Shown piece after piece: positions 56,117 to 64,000 of a stretch of DNA of 64,000 nt. The first letter of the stretch is position 1, and the number at the start of each line of letters is the position of its first letter. The stretch is from Cyanobium sp. Cruz CV13-4-11. GTDB lineage: Bacteria > Cyanobacteriota > Cyanobacteriia > PCC-6307 > Cyanobiaceae. Location: assembly GCF_024346055.1 (NCBI RefSeq), contig NZ_JAGQCH010000007.1, positions 90,809 through 154,808 of the forward strand, in the 5' to 3' direction. A model generated the notes under the pieces. It saw only the letters and a list, made by a program, of their open reading frames with translations, did no database searches and was not told where the DNA came from. The position numbers and the translations under genes were made by a program.

Positions 56117-56710
56117 ATGGCACGCCTCGCAACCAACGTCAGGCAATGGCTGGCACGGCGCCTGCGGGCGGCGGCCGCCGCCATGTGGCAGGAGCCAGCG
56201 CCGCCCCCGCTGGCCGTCAGCAGCCCGCCCCCGCCCCTGGCCCCGGCGCCGGTCCGCCCGCCCGCTCCACCGGCGCCACCGGTCGATCGGGTCGCCGCCC
56301 TCTGCCCCGGGGTGCGGGAGCCCCTTTCGGTGGAGAATGCCGTACTCAGCCGGGACATGACCGTGCTCAAGCGCGAAGCCGCCGATTCCCTGGCGGCCCT
56401 GGGCGCCGCCCATGCCCTGATCAGCTCCGCCCGGCTGGCCCAGGTGCAGGAGCTGCGGCCCCGGGTGATCGAAGGCCAGGCCTCGGGGGAGTCCCTGATG
56501 GCGCTCGCCGCCGAGTACCAGGGCTGGCAGGGCGACCAGGTGCGCATCTTCGATGCCCTGGCGCTGGTGATGCGGATGGGGGTGCCCAAGGGTCTGGTGC
56601 TCGACCAGCTGGATCCAGGCCTGCAGGAGCAGGCCCGCTCCCACCTGGAAGCGCTGTCGCTGGAGTATCAGCGCCGCCTGCTGGCGCAACAGTTCCACAC
56701 CTCCGTCTGA
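56117..56710 (+). CDS. Hypothetical protein with Pro-rich linker
   Basis: A 197-residue protein from the ATG at 56117. A basic amphipathic N-terminus (RQWLARRLRAAAAAMWQE) is followed by about 35 residues of proline-rich linker. The C-terminal 125 residues are helical (LKREAADSLAALGAAHALIS, EYQGWQGDQVRIFDALALVM). No domain is recognised. A further 118 bases to the next gene show no feature. Confidence 0.6.
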   Translation: MARLATNVRQWLARRLRAAAAAMWQEPAPPPLAVSSPPPPLAPAPVRPPAPPAPPVDRVAALCPGVREPLSVENAVLSRDMTVLKREAADSLAALGAAHALISSARLAQVQELRPRVIEGQASGESLMALAAEYQGWQGDQVRIFDALALVMRMGVPKGLVLDQLDPGLQEQARSHLEALSLEYQRRLLAQQFHTSV

Positions 56711-56828
56711 CGCCGGCCAGGGGCCGTCGGCTTCTGCAGGAGACGTGCAACGACAGCCTGCTGCAGCGACGGCATCAGGATCAGGCGGTGACCCCTGGCC
56801 GATATGCAGGCGCATGGTGCAAAGCGCC

Positions 56829-57560
56829 TCACGGCAGGAATTGGTCGTAGAAGCGGGATTTCAGAGCACAGGCCTGATCCACCTGGCGCATGGCACAGGC
56901 CAGTGCATCCCCATTGGGGATCAGCCTGCTGATCTGACGCGCCAGCTCCTGGGCGTGGGTGAGGCCGCCAAGCAGGGTGTCGGTGCCGATATCGGATCGG
57001 CGACTGTCGTGGATCATGTGGTAGTAAAAGAATTCAGACTTGCTGCGATCCGGAACATCACCATGGGACAGCCGCTCCGAGAGCCGAGGCCATAAACAGG
57101 TGTACTCCACAGACACCAGCACTTCCGCCCAGAACCGGAGATAGCAGACCAGTGCTAATTGGTGATGGGGCTCAGAAAGACAATCCATGAGCTGCTGCTG
57201 GCATTCGTGGCGCACAGAACGGGTGACATCTGACTCCTCAGTGGTCAGGATCTGTTGGCGTGAGGCGCCGAGCTTGAGAAGATCCTGAAACAGCAACTCG
57301 CGATGGGAGGGAAGGGCAACTCCCTTGGTATTGCGCGGAAACTCCTCGTGCAGAATCAGGCGCACAGCCGCTTTGCTGGGTTCATCTTCGAGGGCATCGA
57401 TCACGAACTCATAGACATTCACGATCGACAGTGACAGATGGCGGCGCTGGATGAGAGCCGCTAACAGGCCATCCCAGGAAAGCGCATCACAACGCGAAAG
57501 CAGATGGGCTTGAAACTGCGTAATCTGCTTGATTTCGTGGCTGTTGAGTTGATCCATCAT
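56829..57560 (-). CDS. Helical protein resembling the heme-oxygenase-like (TenA/HDO) fold
   Basis: A 243-residue all-helical protein. Possible metal ligands occur in helices typical of heme-oxygenase-like diiron proteins: Glu and His in ILHEEFPRN and PSHRELLFQD, Glu in LVSVEYTCLWPRL, and His/Asp in YYHMIHDSRRSDIG. The fold call is tentative, because spacing was judged by eye. ATG 57560 lies 4 bases after the stop of the upstream sensor-like gene. Codon use is less GC-rich than the chromosome average, suggesting transfer. Confidence 0.5.
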   Translation of the reverse strand: MMDQLNSHEIKQITQFQAHLLSRCDALSWDGLLAALIQRRHLSLSIVNVYEFVIDALEDEPSKAAVRLILHEEFPRNTKGVALPSHRELLFQDLLKLGASRQQILTTEESDVTRSVRHECQQQLMDCLSEPHHQLALVCYLRFWAEVLVSVEYTCLWPRLSERLSHGDVPDRSKSEFFYYHMIHDSRRSDIGTDTLLGGLTHAQELARQISRLIPNGDALACAMRQVDQACALKSRFYDQFLP

Positions 57561-57564
57561 GGCA

Positions 57565-58458
57565 CTACCTGGCAAAAAGAATCTTCAGATCGTTGCGCCA
57601 GTTCTGGTCGGGGAGCGGTGCAAAAGGGCGAGCCACATCCCACATCAGTTCAAAGTCGTTGAGCAACGTACCGGTGATCAGAGCATTGGCAGCCTGTAGA
57701 TCAAGCTGCAGTTGAAAGGTGTGGATGGCAAGGGATCCATGCAGGAAGGGAGCGGCGATCATGGTGTGACCAGCGCGGTAGATCGCCAGGGAGGGCAAGG
57801 TGTCATAGAGCCTGATCTCCAGCGGGCAGCTCGGCTGACAGCCGCGGATGGCCTGTTCCAGCGTTTCCAGGTTGGCGATCACACAACTCTGGATATCGAT
57901 CTCATGGGCCTGCAGCGTGGAAGTGTAGCGCTGCAGCACCTCCTCGCGCAATCGGGCGGCCTGGGAATAGGGCCAGGCCAGCAGGACGCGGACGCGCACA
58001 CCCTGCCGAAGGCAGCGAATCAGCTGGGGTCGATAGTGGTCAAGATTGGGGGCAAAGGTCTGCAGAATGTCAACTCTTCTCTTCTCAGGTGGCTCACACT
58101 GGCTCACCCCATCCAGGGCATCGGCGAAGATCTCAGTGGGGAAAGAGTGATGGATTCTGACCAGCCCAATTCCAGAAAAGCCTGGATCATTCTGACGATA
58201 CTCACTGATCATAAAACGATGCAGTTGCGGCAACTTGTAGCCGCGACCCTCGATCCCAAATTTGCGATAGATGGTGCGAAGTCTCTGGGTGAAGGCCTCT
58301 TCTTCGATGGCGCTGTAATAGCGCTGGTAGGCCTCCAACAGCTGCTGCTTGGTCTGCCCCTGTTCCTCCTGAAGGCACAGAACCACTTCCATCTCGTGGG
58401 GCGTCAGTGCGTAGCGTTGCTGCTGGCCAATGGCCTGCAGGAAGGATGTCCAGCTCAT
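57565..58458 (-). CDS. Two-domain protein: N-terminal helical domain plus PLD-like (DUF5919-type) sensor
   Basis: A 297-residue protein starting at the ATG at 58458. The N-terminal 90 residues are a winged-helix-like domain (LTPHEMEVVLCLQEEQGQTK, TIYRKFGIEGRGYKLPQLHR), a style seen at the N-termini of cyanobacterial signalling and conflict proteins. The rest (LIRCLRQGVRVRVLLAWPYS, RLYDTLPSLAIYRAGHTMIA, NDFELMWDVARPF) resembles DUF5919/phospholipase-D-like domains lacking the HKD catalytic motif. Such domains are thought to sense ligands. The assignment is moderate. It is followed directly by the helical protein gene. Confidence 0.5.
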   Translation of the reverse strand: MSWTSFLQAIGQQQRYALTPHEMEVVLCLQEEQGQTKQQLLEAYQRYYSAIEEEAFTQRLRTIYRKFGIEGRGYKLPQLHRFMISEYRQNDPGFSGIGLVRIHHSFPTEIFADALDGVSQCEPPEKRRVDILQTFAPNLDHYRPQLIRCLRQGVRVRVLLAWPYSQAARLREEVLQRYTSTLQAHEIDIQSCVIANLETLEQAIRGCQPSCPLEIRLYDTLPSLAIYRAGHTMIAAPFLHGSLAIHTFQLQLDLQAANALITGTLLNDFELMWDVARPFAPLPDQNWRNDLKILFAR

Positions 58459-58550
58459 AGCCCGTGCGGGAGAAGGTCGGTGAATCGGGGCTTTTCGAAA
58501 ATCTATTGTATCGCCTTGTGGTGATAGGTGGAGATCCTTACACCTGCTTC

Positions 58551-58709
58551 CATCTGATTGCACCTGGCCATGATTGACAGCACTCGGGTCCGTCTGGGAA
58601 TGTCAGTTGCCAGCCTCCCGTATGGCAACCATGCTCGACTCTCAGCGAGATCTCTATCGCCGTATTCAGGCCTATGAGCTGGATGACCCCAGCCATGAGA
58701 TAGGTATTG
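58551..58709 (+). repeat. Direct repeat, copy 1
   Basis: This 159-base segment aligns without gaps to 59865-60023, offset by exactly 1314 bases, with roughly four of five bases identical. It covers the non-coding leader and the first codons of the TIGR04222-type gene. Longest identical runs include CGTATTCAGGCCTATGAGCT. Confidence 0.85.
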
Positions 58710-58765
58710 ATCGCCAGTTTTGCGGAGCGACGCTGTTGGCACTGTGGCCACCGGATCACCTTTGA
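58631..58765 (+). pseudogene. Internally deleted copy of the TIGR04222-type gene start
   Basis: The frame begins MLDSQRDLYRRIQAYELDDP and SHEIG like the intact gene at 59945, then jumps to RQFCGATLLALWPPD. The latter aligns with RQYFGEPPLDLWPPAD, about 100 residues further on in the intact protein, and the frame then stops at 58763-58765. It is thus a second copy with an internal deletion and a lost C-terminus. Confidence 0.75.
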
Positions 58766-58802
58766 ATCAGCACCATCTTATTCGTGAAACAGGGTAACTC
58801 TT

Positions 58803-59651
58803 ATGACCACTCATGCCATGTTCTCTAAATCCGGGTCACGTGGTCTAACGGTGCGGCGCTTCGCGCCGATCGGAGTGGCGATGGCTGCGGTGATTCTGAA
58901 TCCCCTGCGCGTGATCCCTGAGGGCACGACGTGCGCCAGGCTACGCCTCGGCCAAGTTCAGAATCAACCGGTGCTGCCAGGACTGAATCTATTGATTCCA
59001 TTCATCGATGGCTTCGACTGTATGGATGTAACGGTGAAGAGTTTTCAGCGGCAAGTGGCAGCTTCCACATCTAACATCCAGGATCTGAATGCAAAACTGG
59101 CTGTTCAGTGGAGAGTGCCCCCCTCCCAGGTCCCGCGGGTGCGACGTGAATTTGGTTCGCTTGAAGCGATGGCCACGGGGATCATTGATCCGAAAGCGGA
59201 GGAGAGCTTCAAAACGGTGAGTTCGACGCGAAGTTTGGATTCGGCCATCGGAAATCGCGCTAAGCTGAAGGCTGATTGGGAGAGCACGATCAAGGCCAAC
59301 TTGCGCCCATATCCGGTGGAAGTGGTTGGTCTGGATGTGGTGAACCTAGCCCCCAGTGAAAAGGTCTCGGAAGCGATTGAGACCAAGCAGGTTGCCGAGC
59401 AGGAGGCTCTGGCGGCCACATACAAAGCCACGGCGAAAAAGAATGAGGCGCTTGGGGTGATTGAGGAGGCTAGGGGCCAAGCGGAGGCCCACCGACTCAA
59501 GGCCGCGAGTTTGCGGGTACCCGGCGCCCGTGAAGTGACGGAGCTGGAGAAAATCCGTCTGTGGGCGCAAAACGGATCGAAGGTCCCAACCACCCTGATC
59601 GTCGGAGGAGAAGGGGGCTTTTGGTTGTCCAGAATGCTCGGCATCCGTTAA
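58803..59651 (+). CDS. SPFH/prohibitin-family protein
   Basis: A 282-residue protein. One N-terminal hydrophobic segment (FAPIGVAMAAVILNPLRVIP) anchors an SPFH domain (VLPGLNLLIPFIDGFDCMDV, SFQRQVAASTSNIQDLNAKL, AVQWRVPPSQVPRVRREFGS). A coiled-coil rich in Ala/Glu follows (VSEAIETKQVAEQEALAATY). Prohibitin-like proteins form ring or cage assemblies on membranes and often control proteases or membrane stability. It lies between the two copies of the TIGR04222-type gene start, suggesting these genes travel together. Confidence 0.85.
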   Translation: MTTHAMFSKSGSRGLTVRRFAPIGVAMAAVILNPLRVIPEGTTCARLRLGQVQNQPVLPGLNLLIPFIDGFDCMDVTVKSFQRQVAASTSNIQDLNAKLAVQWRVPPSQVPRVRREFGSLEAMATGIIDPKAEESFKTVSSTRSLDSAIGNRAKLKADWESTIKANLRPYPVEVVGLDVVNLAPSEKVSEAIETKQVAEQEALAATYKATAKKNEALGVIEEARGQAEAHRLKAASLRVPGAREVTELEKIRLWAQNGSKVPTTLIVGGEGGFWLSRMLGIR

Positions 59652-59864
59652 GGCAAGCCAGGTGTTCATTTGATGTGCAGCCCGTCCCTCTGCGGCTGTC
59701 CGTCGCCCATGGCGGAAGCCATCGGACCCTTTGAGCCAGCAACACCACTGGATCAGTTGTCTCCCCGGGGGCGGCTGCGTTGCTTGGCTGCGCCGATTCG
59801 CCGGTTACCGTTGAGCTGTCGGGCTGTGCCAGTTGTAGTTGTTGACATTGTTTAAACCTCCCTC

Positions 59865-60023
59865 CATCTGTTTCCACTTGACCATGATTGACATCACTTG
59901 GGACCGTCTGGGAATGTCAGTTGGTAGCCTTTCGCATGGTAATCATGCTCGACGCCCAGCGCGATTTGTATCGCCGTATTCAGGCCTATGAGCTGGATGA
60001 CCCCAGTCACGAGATCGGTTTTG
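59865..60023 (+). repeat. Direct repeat, copy 2
   Basis: The partner of 58551-58709. It includes the leader and the first codons of the intact TIGR04222-type gene. The similarity extends about 80 bases upstream of the ATG, so the leader or promoter was duplicated as well as the coding start. Confidence 0.85.
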
Positions 60024-61324
60024 TTCGGCACTTGATGCGACAGCAGGGCTGGAGTCGCGAGCATTGTCTACGTACGATTGAGGAATACAAAAAGTATGTC
60101 TTTCTGGCGTCTGTTGCTGGCCAACAAGCCGTGCCTTCCGATGCTGTTGACCAGGTCTGGCACTTGCATCTGTTGTACAGCGAGTCTTACTGGGAGGACT
60201 TCTGCCCCAATGTTCTGGGCCGCAGGCTTCAGCATTGCCCAGCACGGGGGGGCGGGCAGGAGCGCGCGACGTTTCACCACTTTTACCGCGCCACCATTGA
60301 CAGCTACCGGCAGTATTTCGGCGAGCCGCCGCTGGATCTCTGGCCACCGGCTGACATTCGTTTCGGCAGCGATCTCCAGAGGCAGCGTGTCCCCATCGGT
60401 CGTCGGCCTGGGCTGCGCCAGCTCCTGGCTGTACTCAGCCTCCTGCTGGTGTGTGCCGTCGCCTCAACCCCCCTGGCCCTGGCCAGCAGTTCCACGGCTT
60501 CGGCCACCTCGGCATTTGTCTTTCTGGCGGCGATGTTTCTCCTTCCCCTCGCGATCGCGGTGGGGCTGGTCTTTCGGCGCCTGATCCGCCGGCCGGATCA
60601 TCAATCTGCCATCCCACTGCTCTCCGCTGAGCAGCTTGCCTATCTGGCCCGAGGCGCGAGGGGTGCGTTGGATGTGGCCCTGGCTCAGCTGGTTGATCGA
60701 GGTGTGTTGCGGCCGAATCGAGACAAGAAGACGTTGGACCTCACATTTTTTGTTTCCCCATGTGTATCGCCACTCGAGCAGCAGCTGGTTCGGCGCAACA
60801 AGGAGATGGCGCAGATATCTTCCTACATGCCAACCTATGGGAACCTTGTCACGCCAGGCGCTTACGACTATTCGTCGTTGAAGCAAAATCTGAGGGAGAA
60901 AGGGCTGATGATCAGTCCGCTTTCTTTGGCGGCTTCGCGTTCCTTCTATCTGCTCTTGACTCCGCTGATCGTATCTAGCGTGATCAGCATGGCTCTTCCT
61001 TGTCCGCGCGAGTTTCGCCACGCTTTTGATTCTGTGTTGGTTGGTCCGTGGACCCTGACTCTCGTTTGCAGTGCGTTTCTGATCATTCCAGGTGGCCGCA
61101 CGCGCTGGGGTTCGTCTGTGCTGGGGCATCACCAGAACCATGGCGACGCCCATGATCCGATGATGCGCGTCGCTTTGCTGGGCCCCTCGGCGTTGTCGGG
61201 GGGGCGGCTTGACGATCTCAAGCTTTTGATTCAGCAGATTAAACGGGACCAGGAACAATCAGGCTGTGGTGGTGGTGGCGGCTGTGGTGGTGGTTGTGGC
61301 GGTGGCTGTGGTGGTGGTTGCTGA
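59945..61324 (+). CDS. TIGR04222-type membrane protein with Gly-Cys tail
   Basis: A 459-residue protein. The N-terminal GRDP/DUF1399-like part has VDQVWHLHLLYSESYWEDFC and FHHFYRATIDSYRQYFG. Two membrane segments lie near residues 165-210 (LLAVLSLLLVCAVASTPLAL and the next) and more in the C-terminal third. The protein ends in a tail of repeated GGGC units (SGCGGGGGCGGGCGGGC). The layout matches the TIGR04222 family, whose function is unknown. The start is ATG 59945 or 59936. The cysteines could bind metal or form disulfides; this is a guess. Confidence 0.8.
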   Translation: MLDAQRDLYRRIQAYELDDPSHEIGFVRHLMRQQGWSREHCLRTIEEYKKYVFLASVAGQQAVPSDAVDQVWHLHLLYSESYWEDFCPNVLGRRLQHCPARGGGQERATFHHFYRATIDSYRQYFGEPPLDLWPPADIRFGSDLQRQRVPIGRRPGLRQLLAVLSLLLVCAVASTPLALASSSTASATSAFVFLAAMFLLPLAIAVGLVFRRLIRRPDHQSAIPLLSAEQLAYLARGARGALDVALAQLVDRGVLRPNRDKKTLDLTFFVSPCVSPLEQQLVRRNKEMAQISSYMPTYGNLVTPGAYDYSSLKQNLREKGLMISPLSLAASRSFYLLLTPLIVSSVISMALPCPREFRHAFDSVLVGPWTLTLVCSAFLIIPGGRTRWGSSVLGHHQNHGDAHDPMMRVALLGPSALSGGRLDDLKLLIQQIKRDQEQSGCGGGGGCGGGCGGGCGGGC

Positions 61325-61817
61325 GATGGTGTCCAACCCAGGTCACCGGCACCCATGGCAGGTCGAGGGCAGCATCGTCTTCGGCTCCTGGAACAGAGCC
61401 TCCGTTCGACAGGGGCAGGCATGGAGGTTGCGAGTCTCGGATCCCTCGATCTTTTTGTCTCTTGTCCTGGATGGCAACGGATGACGCGCATCGAATCGAT
61501 TGGTCGATCTAGTCAGCACCTTGACTTCGCAGTGATGCGTGACCTTGCAGCGAGGATTGATTACGCGGAGTGGGTGCCCTCCCTGATCTGGTGCATCTCC
61601 GGACCTCGCTCCCCAGCCATGTTCTTGGTGGAGCTGGTTCTGGGTCATGCGGCTCGAACTGATCGATGGGCGCCTTTGGAACCATCCTGCCGGCTGGGGA
61701 GGTCATTCGAGCAGGTGGCCAGCGGCAAGCTTCTCGCTGCTGGGGCAGCGTTGTGTCCTCAAAACGGGAGCACCATGATGATGAAGACCGCGAAGCCTCA
61801 AGTCTTTTCCCTATACC
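61325..61817. other. 493 bases without a recognisable gene
   Basis: Several short open frames cross this stretch (the longest plus-strand one is 158 codons, 61355-61831), but none has a recognisable family, ribosome site or plausible composition. No RNA gene or inverted repeat was recognised either. It may be debris of an insertion or a control region for the TPR gene. Confidence 0.4.
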
Positions 61818-63281
61818 GTGGAGGCAGCTGAAGCCGTGAAGTATCCCGAAATTGTGCTGGAGAACTTGTCGGAGGATCTCGAGGCAACTCTCCAGTTGGG
61901 TTATGCCTGGATCAGGAGGGGATCGCTGGAGACGGCACGTGACGTGTTTGATGGATTGACTTGCCTGCACCTCGAAAGCGGAGAAGCGCAGCAGGTAGGA
62001 CGTGGGCTGAACCGGATTGGTGAGGTGCTGATGGAGCTGGTGGATGGCCCGGGAGCCCTGATTGCCTACCGCGCTGGTCTGGAGATCAGAAAAGCACTCA
62101 CGCAGCGGGATCCCAACAACACGGATTGGCAGCGCGAGCTTTCATTGACTCACGACAAGATTGGCATTCTGTTGGAGGCACAGGGGGATCGCCGTGGGGC
62201 ACTCGCCGCTTACTCCGATGGTCTTGAGATCAGAAACAACCTGAGTCAGCGGGATCCGAATAACACGGAGTGGCAGCGCGATCTCTCGTGGACACTTGAC
62301 CGAATCGGTGATGTGCTGACGGCGCAAGGTGATTTCTCCGGTGCACTGTCTGCTTACCGCGCAGGCCTGGAAATCGCCGCATCCCTTGTGCAGCGGGATC
62401 CGGAGCATGCGGAGTGGCAGCGCGATCTCTCGATCAGTCACAACACAATCGGAAATGCCCTGTTGGGTCAGGAGGATAGTTCTGGAGCATTGGCCGCTTA
62501 TCGCACCGGTCTGGAAATCAGAAAAACCCTGGCGCAGCGGGATCCGGACAATACGGAGTGGCAGCGCGATCTCTCGATCAGTCACGACAAGATCGGCCAT
62601 GCGCTGCAGGCGCAGGGGGATAGCTCTGAGGCACTAGCTGCCTACCGCAAAAGCCTGGAGATTGCCGAAATCCTGGCGCAGCGGGATCCGGATAACATGG
62701 AGTGGCAACACGATCTCTCAGCGAGTTACGATCAAGTGGGAGATGTGCTGCTGGCGCAAGGAGATTGCCCCGGGGCACTGTCTGCTTACCGCGCAGGCCT
62801 GGAAATCGCCCAATCCCTTGTGCGGTGGGATCCGGAGAATACGGAGTGGCAGCGCGATCTCTCGATCAGTCACAACAAGATCGGCGATGCGCTTTTGTCT
62901 CAGGAGGATAGTTCTGGAGCATTGGCCGCTTATCGCACCGGTCTGGAGATCAGAAACGCCCTGACACAGCAGGATCCGGAGAATGCGAAGTGGCAGCGCG
63001 ATCTCTCGATCAGTCACGACAAGATCGGCAATGCGCTGGTGGGGCAGGGGGACAGCCGTAAAGCACGGGCCGCTTACCTCGCGGGTCTGGATATTCTTGA
63101 ATCCCTGGCGCGTCGGGAGCCCCAGAACAGCCAGTGGCTGATGGATCAAGCGGAAGTCCTTGCCAAGCTGGGTTCCTTGGACTGCCTGATGGCCAGGAAT
63201 GTTCGCAGGGACTACCTAGGGCTTGCTGAGGAACCCAGATCTACTGCAGCGCAGCTGGTTCCAGCCAGAGTCTTACGCTAG
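61818..63281 (+). CDS. Tetratricopeptide-repeat protein
   Basis: A 487-residue protein, GTG start at 61818. An N-terminal 75-residue helical part (DLEATLQLGYAWIRRGSLET) is followed by eight units of 48 residues with the pattern GALAAYRxGLEIRxxLAQRD, then PDNTEWQRDLSISHDKIG. These are TPR-type helical hairpins for protein-protein contact. There is no catalytic domain in this protein; TPR proteins of this style elsewhere are often fused to or adjacent to proteases or kinases. The C-terminal 40 residues are unrelated to the repeats. Confidence 0.85.
   Translation: MEAAEAVKYPEIVLENLSEDLEATLQLGYAWIRRGSLETARDVFDGLTCLHLESGEAQQVGRGLNRIGEVLMELVDGPGALIAYRAGLEIRKALTQRDPNNTDWQRELSLTHDKIGILLEAQGDRRGALAAYSDGLEIRNNLSQRDPNNTEWQRDLSWTLDRIGDVLTAQGDFSGALSAYRAGLEIAASLVQRDPEHAEWQRDLSISHNTIGNALLGQEDSSGALAAYRTGLEIRKTLAQRDPDNTEWQRDLSISHDKIGHALQAQGDSSEALAAYRKSLEIAEILAQRDPDNMEWQHDLSASYDQVGDVLLAQGDCPGALSAYRAGLEIAQSLVRWDPENTEWQRDLSISHNKIGDALLSQEDSSGALAAYRTGLEIRNALTQQDPENAKWQRDLSISHDKIGNALVGQGDSRKARAAYLAGLDILESLARREPQNSQWLMDQAEVLAKLGSLDCLMARNVRRDYLGLAEEPRSTAAQLVPARVLR
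62052..63203 (+). repeat. Eight tandem 144-bp coding repeats
   Basis: The TPR units repeat every 144 bases. Units 3-4 and 6-7 are nearly identical over long stretches, offset by 432 bases (three units), so a three-unit block was duplicated recently. The last unit is degenerate. Confidence 0.85.
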
Positions 63282-63332
63282 AATGCGCGCAAATCAGCCA
63301 TTTGTGGGCTAGAAGAATTCGCTGAGCTGTAA

Positions 63333-64000
63333 ATGTACGTCTTTCAGCACAACGGCCAGCTATCCATTGAGGAGTTTCATGCCCCCTTTGGCGGCAAGCT
63401 GGATCCGAACAATCGCTGGGTTGCGCTGGCCAGCATCATCCCCTGGGAGCCTCTGGAAAGCCGCTACGCACCATTATTCAGCGCCACTACTGGTGCACCG
63501 GCCAAGCCATTCCGGATGGCCTTTGGTGCGTTGTATATCCAGCAGAGGCTTGGCGTAACGGATCGGGAGACTGTTGAGCTGATTACGGAATCACCCTATC
63601 TGCAATTCTTCATCGGTCTGAGTGGCTATCAGTTCACGCACCCGTTCGACGCCTCGATGATGGTGCACTTCCGGAAGCGGATTGGACCTGATCTGATCAA
63701 GATCTGCAATGACATGACGAAGGCGAGTGGTATCGCGTTGGTCAAACAGCTTCTATCGTCGCTTCCAGAAGCAGAATGCACTGAGGGCGAGAACAAGGAA
63801 CTCGCGGCCATCGAGTCAGAGCTGGGTGAGCCCCCCCTTTCGCATGACCCCAGCAAAAACTGGGGCACGCTGATGCTTGATGCCACCTGTGTGCCTGATG
63901 ATATTCCCTATCCGGTGGATCTAAGGTTACTCAACGAAGCCCGTGAAACCACGGAACTGGTCATTGATGTCCTATTCAAGCAGTTGTCCGAGAAAGTAAA
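63333..64000 (+). CDS. IS5/IS1182-type transposase, cut by right edge
   Basis: An open frame from the ATG at 63333 (MYVFQHNGQLSIEEFHAPFG) to the end of the window, at least 222 residues. It contains the DUF772-type N-terminal domain (FRMAFGALYIQQRLGVTDRE, ESPYLQFFIGLSGYQ, MMVHFRKRIGPDLI) and the beginning of the DDE domain (LMLDATCVPDDIPYPVDLRL), where the Asp of LMLDAT would be the first catalytic residue. The left end of the element probably lies between 63282 and 63332. The rest of the gene is outside the window. Confidence 0.88.
   Translation, partial: MYVFQHNGQLSIEEFHAPFGGKLDPNNRWVALASIIPWEPLESRYAPLFSATTGAPAKPFRMAFGALYIQQRLGVTDRETVELITESPYLQFFIGLSGYQFTHPFDASMMVHFRKRIGPDLIKICNDMTKASGIALVKQLLSSLPEAECTEGENKELAAIESELGEPPLSHDPSKNWGTLMLDATCVPDDIPYPVDLRLLNEARETTELVIDVLFKQLSEKV

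Noticed and set aside
61262..61322. GGT/TGT-rich DNA as a possible G-quadruplex or microsatellite element
   Set aside because: It is fully explained as the coding sequence of the Gly-Cys tail; kept only as a note on tail variability.
61355..61831. 158-codon open frame before the TPR gene
   Set aside because: No family, no ribosome site and unremarkable composition; it overlaps the TPR start in another frame. Left as unassigned DNA.
62052..63203. Regular repeats that might suggest a CRISPR array
   Set aside because: The period is 144 bases, there are no spacers, and the units encode TPR helices in one continuous frame.

Overview
The window looks like the chromosome of a high-GC picocyanobacterium of the Synechococcus/Cyanobium type. 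The evidence is a full-length NDH-1 subunit NdhB, a Vipp1/IM30 protein with its C-terminal extension, the plastid/cyanobacterial ribosomal protein PSRP-3 (Ycf65), the order atpD-atpC diverging from groES-groEL behind a CIRCE operator, ThyX, a protein related to light-dependent protochlorophyllide reductase, and a HCF164/TxlA-type thioredoxin. The assignment rests on gene content only. Genus and species cannot be fixed without a search.

Positions 1-16000 are dense housekeeping DNA. They hold an aldo/keto reductase tail with an iron-sulfur domain, a solute-binding lipoprotein, a CobT-like protein, a DUF2232 membrane protein, a lipoprotein and topA on the minus strand. ndhB and an ABC ATPase diverge from them. 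An M23 peptidase, birA, an aminotransferase, a thioredoxin and vipp1 follow. Positions 16000-20600 hold an LPOR-like SDR, two broken genes (an alpha/beta hydrolase and a SAM methyltransferase) and alanine dehydrogenase. Positions 20650-25280 form an overlapping minus-strand chain nadE/nadD/GTPase/CorC-like. pepP, a HAD phosphatase, PSRP-3 and a transaldolase-family aldolase follow.

Positions 28700-36560 hold a signalling block: PP2C phosphatase, VWA protein, Ser/Thr kinase with a C-terminal zinc ribbon, FHA membrane protein and a small membrane protein. A penicillin-binding protein carrying its own N-terminal FHA domain is divergent from them. The first three match the published TerY-P triad (VWA/PP2C/kinase). 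The linkage to an FHA-tagged cell-wall synthase is the most interesting arrangement in the window.

Positions 36590-40810 are atpC, atpD, CIRCE, groES, groEL and a terminator. Positions 40850-46280 are an accessory graveyard: an MNT/HEPN pair, a multiply broken hsdM, a MazF toxin whose antitoxin is replaced by an IS3 remnant, an intact AbrB/MazF pair with a palindrome at its promoter, an antitoxin with a broken RelE-like toxin, an IS3-family remnant and apparent IS21-type terminal repeats. Positions 46280-56710 return to ordinary genes: a lipase-like hydrolase, a glutamate-receptor-like channel, another MazF-type pair, thyX, a thioredoxin, a NIL-ferredoxin, a lytic transglycosylase, glmM and a mechanosensitive channel.

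Positions 56800-64000 are a second accessory region, visibly less GC-rich. It holds a two-gene unit (PLD-like sensor plus a helical protein resembling the heme-oxygenase-like fold), an SPFH/prohibitin protein lying between two diverged copies of the start of a TIGR04222 membrane-protein gene, a TPR protein made of eight 48-residue repeats, and an IS5/IS1182-type transposase cut by the right edge.
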